Positions 10,848 through 21,957 of a DNA stretch of 64,000 nucleotides are shown here, in pieces. Under the pieces are notes generated by a model that saw nothing but the letters and a program-made list of their open reading frames with translations, was not told the origin of the DNA and ran no database searches. The stretch is from NCBI GenBank assembly GCA_004835665.1, contig RBKR01000024.1, forward strand, positions 744,001-808,000, written 5' to 3'. The first letter of the stretch is position 1; every line of letters starts with the position of its first letter. The position numbers and the translations under genes were made by a program. This DNA is from Phoma sp. XZ068. Taxonomy: Eukaryota > Ascomycota > Dothideomycetes > Pleosporales > Didymellaceae.

Positions 10848-11107
10848 TAGGGGTGGACACGAATACAAATCCGTAAGATTTTGCGTTATTCGTAATCGCA
10901 TTCGTAGAATTCAGAAAGTTACGAACGTTTGTATTCGAAACGTAACGCTTTGTCGAATGCGAATGCGAACATTCGTAAATTTTCTGCCAAGACGCTACCT
11001 CGGCCAATTAGACGCGAGATATCACCTGTATTTGTTTACCCAACCGCGACGCGCGATAGCTGCGTTCTCTTTCTTTGTCCTACAACGACATACTCGCGAG
11101 TGTTAAA

Positions 11108-13669
11108 ATGTCCGACATTGAATCCAGCCCCCCGAATGTCGGCAGTGACGGCAATCCATCAGCTGATCTGTCTGCACGACCTCAGCGTTCCCAAAGAATT
11201 GATTATTGTTGGTATGACTCGTATGAGAACTCTAATACTGTGGCGCATGTGATGCAAGTCTCAATAGAGTCGAAATTATCTTTTATTCGAGAAATCTCTC
11301 TGTTGCTTTTTCCAGAGCGCAACCTATTCCTTTATATTTACGGCCTCAACTTCAGCTCTTCGGCCTGGCCGACGGTCAACCCGATCGTCTCGGTCTCACC
11401 GAAGGTATAGAGTTTCGGTCTCTCTGATCCAGATATCACCGTACTTTCTAGACCTGCCAACAATTATCACTTCCTTAATGATGGCAGCGACGAAGAGGCA
11501 CCTTCAGAGCATCGCGTTATTAAGAAACCTCGTTTGATCCCACCGCCCGCCAGTTCCGAGCTAATCGGACCCGAAGACTCTGCGAGCCAATTGATGCCAA
11601 ATCTACCAACTCCGGGCTCATATTCAGAACCATCCACCACAGGCTCGTCAGAGACAAATCAGTTTTCAAACCCCCCACCCCAATCTCGCATCAAGCAGCA
11701 TAATCAGTGGTTATGGAAGCAGTTCCATATCTCTCCACTCCATGGAAAGCAATGGCAGCCAAAGAGAAGTAGAAAGATCCTAGAGGATAGAGAGACACGG
11801 TGTATTCGGTGCGATTGGAAGACGACTGACTCGGCAAGAGCAACTTCTACGACGAACATGAAAGCCCACCTGGTTAAACACGGTATCTCCCGCGAACGAT
11901 GTGACGAGCATGATGAGGAAATTCCCGGAAGGATTAGGCAGCAATCTATCGTTTCCATACTTAACAAGAAGACGGAACTGGCCGTAGCAAGAATAATGGA
12001 ACGAAATTTAATCCGTTGGATTGTTATGGATGATATGGCCTTTACAGCAATCGAGTCCCCGGTATTTCAGCAGATATTTAAGGACCTACCGGGTGTCACG
12101 CTTCCATTCAGCTGTCGCAAAACCGTAGTTCGACGGATCGACGCCGAATTTGACTTATCTCGAGCCCAGTTGATTGAGGAACTAGCCCAGACCAGCAGCA
12201 CAATCGCCCTCTCCTTGGATGTCTGGACAAGCAAAAATTCCAAAGCTATACTGGCCGTGATCGGGCACTGGTTGACAGCAGACTTTGAGTATAAGGAGCG
12301 AGTCCTCGAGTTCGCAGAGCTTTGGGGGATTCATAGCGGAGAAAACATGGCACAATTGGTGCAAAAGATGCTCACCGAGCTTCAAATCGAGCACAAACTT
12401 CTTACCATCACTGCGGACAATGCTTCCAACAACGAGACGCTGGTGTCTGAGTTGTACTTCAACCTAATGGATAAGCTATCAGCAGCGGGAAATGCACCAG
12501 CAGGTAAAGGGCATCTGCGCTTCCTTGGCGTCGACAGTTATATACGTTGTTTAGCACACGTGCTTCATCTCATTCCTAGCAACATTCTTTCGGAGTTAAA
12601 AGCAGGGGACCATAAGACAGCAAACGAAATGTGTGACCTCTTGCAAGAGAATAAGAAGATTGGACGGCACTCCGCATTAGCCCGACTTCGGATCCTAGTT
12701 CTCTGGATAGCCAGGACGCCGCAACGAAGGCAGCAGTGGAAGGTTACCTGCCAGACACACGGCCTAAACGATAAATTTATCGAGTATGATGTTCAAAATC
12801 GCTGGAACTCCACCTATCGCATGCTTAAGGATGCGTTACAAGCAAAGACACAGATCAAGAAGTGGATAGAGAATCAGAATTGCTTGTCGCCGTTTACTCC
12901 CGAGGACTGGTCCCATCTCCAGCAAATCGAAAATCTTCTTTCCAAGTTTGACGAGTTCACCCAGCTGGTGTCAAGACGTCAGCCTCAGATCAGTCTTGCA
13001 ATACCAATATACTATGAGCTGCACGACATGTTGGACGATGCTGCCTCTGCACAAGGAGAATTTTCGGGCTTGAACCCGGAGATCAGCTCGGCGGTATCCG
13101 CAGGCATGAAGAAGTACAGGAAGTATTATGACCTCATGGACGCACAAGATGCCTACTATATAGCGCTCATACTGGATCCGCGCTTCAAGACGCTACTATT
13201 GGAGAAGGAATTAGGAGACGATGCTGCCATAGAAGTTACAACCAGCATAAAGGAACAGCTCCATGAACAGTACCCATCGAAGCCGGAGCAGGATTCATCA
13301 GCCCAAAAAGAGCAGAACGCCGAGCCACAAAGTATTGAGGCTCGTGTGCTGCAGAAGTTGCAGCCTCAAAAGAAGCAACGTTCCGATATCGACCGTTACT
13401 TTGAAGAAGACATGGTGACGGTTCATGAATCAGTGACGAAGGAAAAGGACTGGCTGTTTTCTTGGTGGAGGATGCATAGAGACGAATACCCCCGGATGGC
13501 AGCGGCCGCAAGAGACTACCTAGCAATACCAGCCTCTGAGGTGGCAGTGGAAAGGCTCTTTAATTGCGGACGAGATTTGTTGGGTGTACGGCGATATTCC
13601 TTAAACTCAGAGACTATGAGGCGAGTAATGTTGTTGAGAGATGCATATAAATCCGGAGCTCCTCTGTAA
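11108..13669 (+). pseudogene. hAT-family transposase, split by LTR insertion
   Basis: The start is ATG 11108 (MSDIESSPPN...). After 33 codons a solo LTR plus a 5-bp target duplication (261 bp together) interrupts the gene; the LTR introduces a stop at 11408-11410. Beyond it the same frame resumes at 11468 and runs to 13669, giving about 766 residues without the insertion. Seen in order: a BED zinc finger (CIRCDWK ... NMKAHLVKHG), a catalytic region (ALSLDVWTSKN, ITADNASNN), the RWNSTYRML block, and a C-terminal dimerisation domain (AVERLFNCGRD ... MRRVMLLRDAY). The enzyme body is intact; only the N-terminus is cut, so downstream initiation could in principle yield a shortened protein. Confidence 0.93.
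11207..11462 (+). mobile_element. Solo LTR (256 bp) inside hAT gene
   Basis: Starts TGTTGGTATGACTCG and ends GACCTGCCAACA, that is TG..CA with the 6-bp inverted ends TGTTGG/CCAACA. It is flanked by a perfect 5-bp duplication ATTAT (11202-11206 and 11463-11467). A second copy, about 95 percent alike by eye, lies at 58976-59228. This is the signature of an LTR retrotransposon insertion followed by LTR-LTR recombination. Confidence 0.9.
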
Positions 13670-13828
13670 CTAGTATTTTCCAGAACGTTACGAATAACAC
13701 GAATAATTACAAATAAAGGCAATTATATTCGCATTCGCATTCGCAACCAAAAAACGCTGCGAATACGAATGAAAAATTACGAATACTCGTACGAATGCGA
13801 CTATATCGGTTATTCGTGTCCACCCCTA

Positions 13829-14327
13829 GGCCTACATCAGAAGTTCACAGCCCCGTAAGATATGTGAAATAGCGTGTGCTCGCATGAAGCGTAGTCAGGT
13901 CGGATCTCGGTAAATGCTTCTTGTAAGCCTAGGACCACATCACATGACTGCTCTGCAGGCATGACTATTGCGTCCGACTACTTTCGAGCTCAGAGCACAC
14001 ACTTGTACATACACAGATGAATACACTCATACATGAGACCCAATACTAGGGCCACCCTTTGCTTACAGACATTGATGGCAGCGAATCAAGCAAGATTGAA
14101 GAGGCGTATCGCCTGAGAGCGCCATCTGTACATATTAGTGGCTCTTGAAGCGCCCAGTTAATGTTCCCACGCGCGCTAAAGGCAAGGTTGGCACACCCTT
14201 AGTAAGTTACCAGGATTCCGTGCTGGGAGGCCGCTGTGTGTCCTATAACATATGCTGTCAGCGAGGCGGCCACATCAACGAGACGGCCACTTTTCCTTGG
14301 CACTACCAACATCACAATCAACGTAAG
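13829..14327. other. Spacer with short repeat copy 2
   Basis: Positions 13915-14000 repeat the segment at 5671-5758. The rest has no supportable gene. The 100 bp before 14328 contain repeated GGCCGC/GGCGGCCAC motifs that may be a decayed inverted repeat of the next element. Confidence 0.5.
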
Positions 14328-15343
14328 ATGCCTCAACAAGATAACGCGATATCTATTGAACAAGAAGGCAGGATTGACCTTGCACTTCAGGCTTATATAT
14401 CTGGCCAATTTCAAAGCCTACGACGCCCTGCTGCAGCTTTCAACGTTAAACACCAGAGGCTCTCTGATCGCCTCCACGGAATTCCGTTTCGACCTCCAAC
14501 ACGACCTAATAACCAGAAGCTCACTCTGACCGAAGAGCAGACGATCGTGCGATCTATCCTCGACCTCGATTCGCGAGGATTGGCACCCCGGTTGTGCGAG
14601 GTGGCTAATATGGCTGATAAACTGTTAAGTGCTCGGAGTGGAAAGCCAGCAGGCAAGTGCTGGGCTGAGCGGTTCGTAACGCGTTCAGCTGAGCTCAAAA
14701 TGGCGTTCAATCGAGCAAAGGACCGGCAGAGAATACTTCAGGAAGACCCTGAGGTATTTGGCGTGTGGTTCAAGCTCGTTGAGGAGACCAAAGCTAAGTA
14801 CGGCGTCTACGACGACGATGTGCACAACTTTGATGAGACTGGCTTCCAGATGGGCGTCATTGGCTCAATGAAGGTTGTTACAGGCTCAGAGAAACGTACA
14901 CGGCCTGATCTTATCCAGCCAGGCGATCGGGAGTGGGTTACAGTCATCCAGAGCATCTGCGCCGCTGGGTATGCGACCCCGCCATTCATCATCTACAAAG
15001 GGCGCGTCCACATCTCTGCATGGTACGAGGAGGCAGACATCCCGCGTCATTGGAAGGTCTCAGTCTCTGAGAATGGATGGGCAAACAACGCGCTTGGTCT
15101 TGAGTGGTTGAAGCAATTTAACGAGCATACAGAGGCGCGTAGGTGGGGGGGTATAGGCTGCTCATTTTGGAAGGCCATGAGGGCCACCTCAACCAGGAAT
15201 TTAAGGACTATTGTCTCGAAAACAAGATCCTTACGCTCTGTATGCCTGCCCATTCGTCGCACATCCTCCAGCCGCTTGACGTTGTTTGTTTCTCGCCATT
15301 GAAGCGCAAGTACTCTCAACGGGGTTCGGGACACCGAACATAA
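14328..15343 (+). pseudogene. Fot1-like transposase 2, 3'-truncated
   Basis: ATG 14328 opens MPQQDNAISIEQEGR. Seen: helix-turn-helix region (LRRPAAAFNVKHQRLSDRL), CENP-B-like region, first catalytic Asp (VHNFDETGFQMG), then a frameshift near 15140-15150 into the frame carrying LLILEGHEGH (the second catalytic residue appears as Glu, not Asp) and ILQPLDVVCFSPLK. The sequence leaves the family abruptly after about 15335. It is a distinct subfamily from element 1, not a recent copy. Two lesions and the missing C-terminus make it a pseudogene. Confidence 0.9.
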
Positions 15344-15952
15344 ACTTTTCCAGGTCACCGAAAGGTCGATATCTGTCGATTTTTCATCAAAACACGACTC
15401 AAATGCCTTCTTAAATCTGTTTTTCAACGTCCTCTTTCTGCTGCAGGCGTTGTGGCAGGCGCGCTGGCCTCTTTTGTCTTTCAGCTCCCTGGTGAGCTGA
15501 AATCTTTTCAAAATGGCCCGTGCGCTACTCAGATTTTCACGTTCGGTCGAAGGCCACAACCACCGCTAAGACAAGGAGACAGCCTTGACACTCCTTGTTC
15601 TTGCAAGATATGGGCATTTGCCAGGCCTAAATACAAAGGCTCTCCATGCGCAGAGCCACGGCACAATCCGACAGAGCACCGGCTCTCCACACCTATCCAC
15701 TCTTTCCTTTTCTTTCTCTCACGGCACTAAACTGCCTCTGAACACACACAAAGGATCCACCCTAATGTACACACACTGCTGAATCTCCCCAACTGGAAGG
15801 GGAGCTGTAGCTTGAAATGGTAGCAATACCCGCGCAGGCAAGAAATGCTTTCTAAGGTAGTGTGTCAGAACTGTAATTCCATAGCTTAGCACGTCCTGTA
15901 TGCCCTTCGGGAGGCGAGATGGTGGACTTAATCCCCATCAAACAGACGTAAA
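15344..15952. other. No recognisable gene
   Basis: Begins at the breakpoint of the transposase above. Overlapping short frames only. Confidence 0.4.
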
Positions 15953-16690
15953 ATGAATACCAACCAACCAACCAACCAACCAGCCCCTGACCCCTCTGTT
16001 ATACTCAAAAGGTTCAACAACACTACCTCTGACGACCAAGGCTCACGAGAGAGCTCAACGTCAGTACTCAGCGCGTCGGATTGGAGGAAAATGAGGCGTA
16101 TACTCAAGGAGCAGGTCAAGAATGAGCAGGATAAGGATGTACACAGGCTCATTGAAGCAATACACTCACTTTCAGCCCGTGTCAACCTTCTCACACACCA
16201 AAACGAGGGTCTCCAGGAGCATATACTTCATCAGAAGAAGCACAAAAAGCGTGGCAAGACTCTTGATCTCAAGGAGTACTATGGTGGCTCGAATTTTTGG
16301 ACTCCAACGAAGGTTGAGGCATCACAGGAGCGTCAACGGGCATACGATTGTGAGATACTTGAACAACAACTCCAAAAAAGTGAGAGGAAGAAGATCCGGG
16401 CAGCCAATAAGCTATACAACGAGAAAATAGCTCAGGAGAAGCGTGAGGCAGCAGCGTTGGCTAAGGCAGCTCGTGTGAAGGAGAAGGCAGACAAGCAGCC
16501 AAGAAACAGCGTCAAAAGCAAGCTCGCGACGCTGCTAAAGCTATACAATTGTCCCAAAAGGGTAAGCGTAAAGCTTCGACAGTACCTATACAGAAGCACA
16601 AGCGTCAAAAACGAGGTGTTGGTGGTAATATTGACGCTGGGGTCCCCCTACCCCGTGAGTCATAGGATGACGTCAGCTAAGCCAGATTCA
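15953..16690 (+). pseudogene. C-terminal tail of another Tc1/Fot1-type transposase
   Basis: The frame starts at ATG 15953 within a CAAC microsatellite and encodes the charged tail typical of a second class of fungal DDE/CENP-B transposases: SVLSASDWRKMRRILKEQ, a long coiled coil, then KKRGKTLDLKEYYGG.NFWTPTKV and a basic Ala/Lys-rich helix. Near 16500 a one-base shift moves the tail to another frame, which continues AAKKQRQKQARDAAKAIQL to about 16690. The catalytic domain is missing upstream, so this is a fragment. The family call is by resemblance of the tail, not by catalytic motifs. Confidence 0.65.
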
Positions 16691-16696
16691 AACTAG

Positions 16697-17616
16697 CTTT
16701 GGAAGTAGCCAATGAGAAAGGGCCGCGCAGAGTGGGCAACGGATGATTTTGGAGAACACGGGTCGAGAGATTAGGGTATTGTCGGGGAGCGTACTCCCTG
16801 TGTTACGTGCATTTGGTTACCAGTGGTCTCCTAGCGCGGCTGGGAAGAAGGTGTACTACGCCAACAGGGTGACTGCGGAACTAGCCATGAGGCGACTGTT
16901 GCTTGGCATATTTGCCTTTGGACTTCATTGCGGATGCGGCTTTAGAGATTTAGAGATATGCGAGAGATGCGCAAGGGACGGTGACCAGGGGCGCTGGGTC
17001 ATTGTCGACAGTAGGTTTATCACGTATGTAGGTGGATAGACAGATCTAAGAAAAGGATGCTTTGACATGGGGTGAATAAGTAACTTCCGAAAGGAAGCTC
17101 CCGCGATGCGCATGCACAAGCCAAACTGCGCCGTGCTATGTGCTTTGTGTTTCGCACTGAAGGGTATGAGTAGTGCTCTTGATTTAGTACCGGTGTTTTT
17201 CCGTCGGCGTCGTTGCATACAAGCTACGGACGAAGAGGATGTCAAGTAAGCATGGTGGTCCGCTAACGGGTTGAAGTTAGTTTATTTGGGCGTGCGGCTC
17301 TTTGGAGTGTTCTGGAAGGTTGGTAGCCTAGTATCACTAGGTGCACGCTTACGGTAGTCGATAAACTGTTACGAAACCCGCTCTCATCGTGAAAAACGCT
17401 GCTTTACTTTGTGATTTTTGGCATCGCTTCCTAGCTGATCTTCGTCATAACGTTCCTTGACTCAGTCGACTTTTGGCCCGCATGAAGAGCGCTCGTAAGG
17501 ACATCAATGAAGTTCTACAATCTTCGAGAAATCGATTCTGAACCGCATTCGCTGGGATCTCCGTAGTATAGACGTGCCGTCTTATCTCGATGCGAATAGG
17601 CTGGACTCTTTGACGA
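16697..17616. other. No firm gene
   Basis: One ATG-started frame at 16743-17039 (98 codons) is not recognised and may be chance. Nothing else supportable. Confidence 0.35.
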
Positions 17617-18837
17617 TCATCCTCGCGAGGGCCGTAAACGTTCTCTAGAACACAACATCTTCATGCGTTTGTTTTGTAGCTGAGATGCGATAAGCCATGG
17701 AGATTCATGGAGGACTAGCGAAGACATCGTGCTAGACTCACTCCCTACGCTATCTCTTGGAGTTCTGTTTGGCCGGTGACAATGAATCGCTCTGACACGA
17801 TGATCCCAGATCGAGCGCAAGCGAGTCGATTGCTTCCGACTGAATTGGAGGCCAGCTAGGGTCGAGCGCTTGCCCGACTCCATGCGCCATGCTCGGAATA
17901 CGAATGCAAGAAAACACTTCAGCCACTGGCGATAATACCTCCTAGTTTGCTCTCGAGCAAGAAACTTAAAGGGCTTCGGAAAGCAGGGCGATGGCCGCGT
18001 GGTGATCAGCCAGCACAAGAGCGGACGGCCGGTGCGGCGCATGGTCTCTTCACATCTATCAAGCACGATCTGGATAGCTTGTGTCAAATGCCATATCTTC
18101 TGCTCGTCTCCAGCGGGGCTTGTGATGTTCGAATCATGCTCTAATTGTCCGATGGTCCGGTCGACACCATCATGCACTACAGGCAACTCAGCAAGGCTCA
18201 GCAACACATCGCGGCGAACGCCCTGGTACGTGATGGGCCAGCGAGTGCGCTCCATCCAGGGGCCCGTGTTCTGCAGCGTCTGAGTTCCCATGTCAGTCAG
18301 CGCGGTGCGCTTTGCTCGCGCTCTCGCACCACTTTGAGATGTTCGTCAGCACATGGTAGGCTTAGCAGCGTGCTTCCGTTCATTGATACTGTCCAGTATT
18401 TGCGCATCGGGCCGTCCCCCCATGTTTGCAGAAAGACGTCGTCGTACAAGCCATCGGTCCTCGGTTTGGAAGCCCGTTCGCGCAGATGGAGCTTGCTGAG
18501 ATGGCTAGTCAATTGTTTGAGACTGGTGGAACATAACTCGCACTGGCGGCAAGCGAAGCCTTCATGAATGTTGAGCTCAGGATGCGGTCTTGATCCGTGC
18601 GGGCGGAGAAGGATGCTGCTTGGATCTTTGAACGCACACGGGTGTTGACGCAGATATTGCGTGAGCCCCTTTGCGCAGCTCACAGGAAACGCCGTGCTTC
18701 CTGTCTAGGTGGGTCGTGACCTGCGAGCTCGCTGTGGCGAGTGCGTATTTGCAGTTGCGACATATCAGTGCTTGACTCTCGCTGTCTACGTATAGATCGC
18801 AGCGAGCCAGAAGGGTTGGTGTGGAGTCACGGTTCAT
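17617..18837 (-). pseudogene. OrsD-like (DUF3505) protein, broken
   Basis: Three frames on the minus strand read in order: 18837-about 18690 (MNRDSTPTLL ... CDLYVDSESQALICRNCKYA, a first zinc-finger-like CxxC..H..H), 18683-18297 (RPHGSRPHPELNIHEGFACR, CxxC...HLSKLH) and 18291-17617 (LTDMGTQTLQNTGPWMERTR, DEQKIWHLTQAIQIVLDRCE). This order matches OrsD/DUF3505 proteins, a fungal family of unclear role with degenerate C2H2 fingers. At least two frameshifts (near 18690 and 18300) and a missing C-terminus mark it as a pseudogene. A TATA-like box lies at 18951-18958. Confidence 0.8.
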
Positions 18838-19097
18838 GATGACGGGAATAGCAACACGACAACACGGCGAGGAAGCAAAAGACATGGAAGTCGCAACAAC
18901 AGGACAACAGGAGATGAGCTGTAGCAGGAGGAGCGATGTGATGCTATATAAAGGAGTTCTTGTCAGTGGTGTACGGGACGAACGCGTGCACGGCCACTTT
19001 TTCGGAAATTTAACAAAGGTTATCGGAAGCACGGACGGAGATTGGGAAGTTTGATTAAAGTTCCAGCAAGCATTAGCCCAGTAGAGCTTGTTCGACT

Positions 19098-19945
19098 TGA
19101 AGCCCACGACGCGATTGCAAGCTCAACTCAATGAAGCTGACAAGCACTGAAGAGGAGGTGATTGTTCAGCATGTATTAAAGCTGGACGAGCGAGGATACT
19201 CGCCCCGGCTTGCTGATGTGGAGGATACGGCTGATTCTCTCAGCGCCACCAGCCCCCTGTTGGCAAGAACTGGGCTAGCACCTTTTTTAAGCGTCGGCCA
19301 GATTTGAAAGTCAAGTTCAATCGAAAGTACGACTACAAGAGAGCCCTATGTGAGGATCCTGAGGTCATCAGGGGCTGGTTTCGCTTGGTAGAGAATACCA
19401 AAGTCAAGTATGGTATCCTGGATGATGACACCTACAACTTCGATGTGTCCGTGTTTATGATGGGCGTTATATCCACAGGAGCTGTTGTCACAGGCTCTGA
19501 GCGTCGAGGAAGGCCAAAGACAGTGAGCAATGCGATCGAGAGTGGATCAGTATTATCCAGGGCATCAACGCAAAGGGGTGGGCCATTCCACCCTTTATCA
19601 TCTTCTCTGGCAAGCACCACCTCTTTGCCTGGTACAAACAGCCTAGTGTACTTAACAACTGGGTTCTGAATGTCTCTAACAACGGCTGGACAAACAATGA
19701 GCTTGGAGTTAAGTGGTTAAAGCACTTTGATGGGCACACAAAGGCGCGCACTGTTGGCAGCTATCGGCTGCTTGTTCTGGACAGCCATGAGAGCCACAAC
19801 TCGGTTGATTTCCACCAGTACTGTGAGGAACACAAGATTATCACTCTGTGTATGCCTCCACACTCGTCGCACCTGCTGCAGCCGCTTGATGTGGGGTGTT
19901 TTGTCTCGTTGAAGTGTTGGTATAACTCGTGTGAGAACTCTATCC
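19098..19945 (+). pseudogene. Fot1-like transposase 3, catalytic part (inverted piece)
   Basis: Starts exactly where the N-terminal domain of the family should end (SPRRDCKLNSMKLT, then EEEVIVQHVLKLDERGYSP) and runs with several frameshifts through LCEDPEVIRGWF, DDDTYNFDVSVFMMG, the VLDSHESH-type block and LLQPLDVGCF to about 19942. The N-terminal domain is not upstream but lies on the opposite strand at 20108-19946. See the findings for the inversion reading. No intact catalytic frame remains. Confidence 0.85.
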
Positions 19946-20108
19946 CAGGGGAGGTTCCAGCAAGTCGATCACTAAGTGTGCTTTGAGAGACTTTGTAGGT
20001 AGCTGCAGCGCATCGCTGAGACAGTGTCGCGTCTTGTTTAATAGCCTGGAGGGCAAGCTGTATATCTGCTTCGTTTAAGGGCCTCGTTGCGTTACTGCGT
20101 TGAGACAT
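19946..20108 (-). pseudogene. Fot1-like transposase 3, N-terminal HTH
   Basis: ATG 20108 on the minus strand: MSQRSNATRPLNEADIQLAL then AAATYKVSQSTLSDRLAGTS, the Psq-like helix-turn-helix that opens these transposases. It breaks off at the TSP residues, which coincide with the first residues of the plus-strand piece at 19098. The upstream sequence GAGCCGGCCACTTTTGCC resembles that in front of the transposase at 14328, so the two copies are related. Confidence 0.85.
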
Positions 20109-20180
20109 TGCAGGTAGAGTGAAGTTTGGTGTGGTCTTGGCAAAAGTGGCCGGCTCGCTCGGGTGACCGAGCAGCGACAC

Positions 20181-20613
20181 CAGACAGCGCGGGGTGCGGA
20201 CGGCGGCTATCCTACTTCCTCAGATTGCTCGAAATATGGACAAACATAATCCTTTTACGTCGAGCCTGCTGCACTCTGGCTCAGCCTCAGCCTCAAGAAT
20301 CAAGGATTGCTGACCCCGGAGTCGTGCTCTCCGGATCGAAACTGGTGACGTCTATTAGTGATTCCCTTTCGCAGGCGGTGAAGTCCAAAGCGAATTACGC
20401 CTGGAGGCTGTGCATTGCATCGGCGCCAACATTCAGTCTACTTGCCACAGGGCCAGCTGCTTGGGATCATATGGCCTGCTGGGAGGGTTCATGATGTGGG
20501 CGGGTGCTGCTCAGCGCAAACACATCGGCGTTCAAAGCAACAGAGCTAAACGTCTCCTACACATCGCACGAACATGATGTGTAAGTACACAGCAACAAAT
20601 GGTACCCTCAGCT
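20181..20613. other. No recognisable gene
   Basis: Spacer between transposon debris and the 3' end of the DUF7924-like gene. A frame at 20126-20494 lacks recognisable features. Confidence 0.4.
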
Positions 20614-21957
20614 TCACCCGTCTGCGTCCTCGTCCAATCGCATTCGCTTGTGCTGCTTGACCGGTTCGAGGTCAGTATGATTCGACGAGGGCGTGGGCGG
20701 CAGGGAGATGTACGCGAGGGGAATGGGCTCGGTTTGAACGGAAGCTCTGGAAGAGCCGTTGGTCTTTGTTGCTTTGATCTTGCGCTTGGGAAATTCGATA
20801 CAAAAGAGAGCAAGTGCGTCTTTCAGCGATCGCAGCCGGCCGTCCAACGCATACTCGATGTGGTTCCATAGCAGCTCTCGCGCTTCGAGAAGGTGCTTCT
20901 CGTTACGTAGGGTGCAGTCAAAGATGCTCTTCATATGATAAGTTGCGGCGCCAGCATCGTCCAGCTCGCGCCAGTGCAGCCATACATTAAGCGCCTGGAT
21001 ATCGCAGGTGAAAGAGATGTGTGAGCATTCGAGCGCTGTCGCGGGACGGCCGTGGGCGATGCTGTAGAACTCGTCAAGGTAGTGGACGATTGCAGCGCCA
21101 TCACGGGCGCTCTGGTAGTGGGCGATCATGTGCGATTCGCCGGTAGCGGGCTTCCATTGGGAACTTAGAAAAGGGAAGACGAGAACGGGGTTGAGTGTAA
21201 AGTCAGCGAGCGCACTCTCTTCGTCGGGCGTGAAGGCGGTCTGCAGTGTGGGTTCGAAGGCCTGCGAAGTGGACAAATATCCGATCATGGTATCGGCCTG
21301 AGGCTGCGACAACCGCGGCAGCGTTTTGCCGGGAGGCATCGGGGGGAGGAAGTCGCGTGACAGGTTGAAATCGAGTTTGCTGGAGATCGTAGGTACGGGA
21401 TGGATCGCGCTAGGGTCATCTTCGCCAGCAAAGAGTAGCAAAGGCTCCAGGCGACGGATGCCCGTGCTCTCATTGTCGAGCGAAGCGGCGAGCCGATGCT
21501 GCACAACGCGGCGGGCGTTAGGCGAGCGAGGACTATCTTTCTTCCGTGACAGTGTTGTATCGAGGTGACTCTGAAGATCGGCCGGCAGTGCGCGTTGTGT
21601 ATCAACATTGATGCCGTAAGCTTGAAGCGTGACGCGCGTGTCCCAGGCACTGCGCGTCGGCGATCCAGAGCGCGCTGACATGAGCAGCGGAGACACAGAT
21701 GATGGAGCGGAGCTAGCGATATCTGAGGCGAGCTCTGATGGCTGCGAGTGTTGTGGGGATGTGCTGAAAGTGTGCTGTGCCAGGTTTTCGCGTGTGAGGG
21801 GCAGCGCACACGCTTGGGCGTCGAACAGTGACAGACGAGTGCGGGGCGGATCGCTGTGGGCGCAGCGCTTAGCTGGGCGAAAGACGCCGGAATTGGCGTT
21901 GCGACCACTCTTGTTGATAGAAGTAAGGCTGCTTTCAGAGCGCGTGCGCTTTAGCAT
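20614..21957 (-). CDS. DUF7924-like fungal protein
   Basis: Single-exon frame of 447 residues from ATG 21957 (MLKRTRSESSLTSINKSG). The open frame extends 18 codons further 5' but only with a TTG. The first 120 residues are Ser/Pro-rich and disordered-looking with basic patches, compatible with nuclear localisation. The C-terminal half holds PVLVFPFLSSQWKPATGES, then SARDGAAIVHYLDEFYS, CDIQALNVWLHWRE and LRSLKDALALF. This resembles large ascomycete families annotated DUF7924, whose biochemical role is unknown; a nuclease-like fold has been suspected for such layouts, but I see no clear catalytic set. No frameshifts, normal codon use; likely an expressed gene. Confidence 0.65.
   Translation of the reverse strand: MLKRTRSESSLTSINKSGRNANSGVFRPAKRCAHSDPPRTRLSLFDAQACALPLTRENLAQHTFSTSPQHSQPSELASDIASSAPSSVSPLLMSARSGSPTRSAWDTRVTLQAYGINVDTQRALPADLQSHLDTTLSRKKDSPRSPNARRVVQHRLAASLDNESTGIRRLEPLLLFAGEDDPSAIHPVPTISSKLDFNLSRDFLPPMPPGKTLPRLSQPQADTMIGYLSTSQAFEPTLQTAFTPDEESALADFTLNPVLVFPFLSSQWKPATGESHMIAHYQSARDGAAIVHYLDEFYSIAHGRPATALECSHISFTCDIQALNVWLHWRELDDAGAATYHMKSIFDCTLRNEKHLLEARELLWNHIEYALDGRLRSLKDALALFCIEFPKRKIKATKTNGSSRASVQTEPIPLAYISLPPTPSSNHTDLEPVKQHKRMRLDEDADG

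Larger units (their letters stand above)
10848..13828 (+). mobile_element. hAT transposon interrupted by a solo LTR
   Basis: Ends carry 18-bp perfect terminal inverted repeats (TAGGGGTGGACACGAATA at 10848-10865 and its complement at 13811-13828). Both subterminal regions are crowded with ATTCG/CGAAT motifs, as expected for hAT transposase binding. The element encodes one BED/hAT transposase (11108-13669). The flanking 8-mers (AATTTGTA and GGCCTACA) do not match, so the usual 8-bp target duplication is missing or has decayed. It contains a 256-bp solo LTR at 11207-11462. Confidence 0.92.

Noticed and set aside
16743..17039. 98-codon ATG-started frame
   Set aside because: No motif, no homolog recognised, lies in transposon debris; likely chance.
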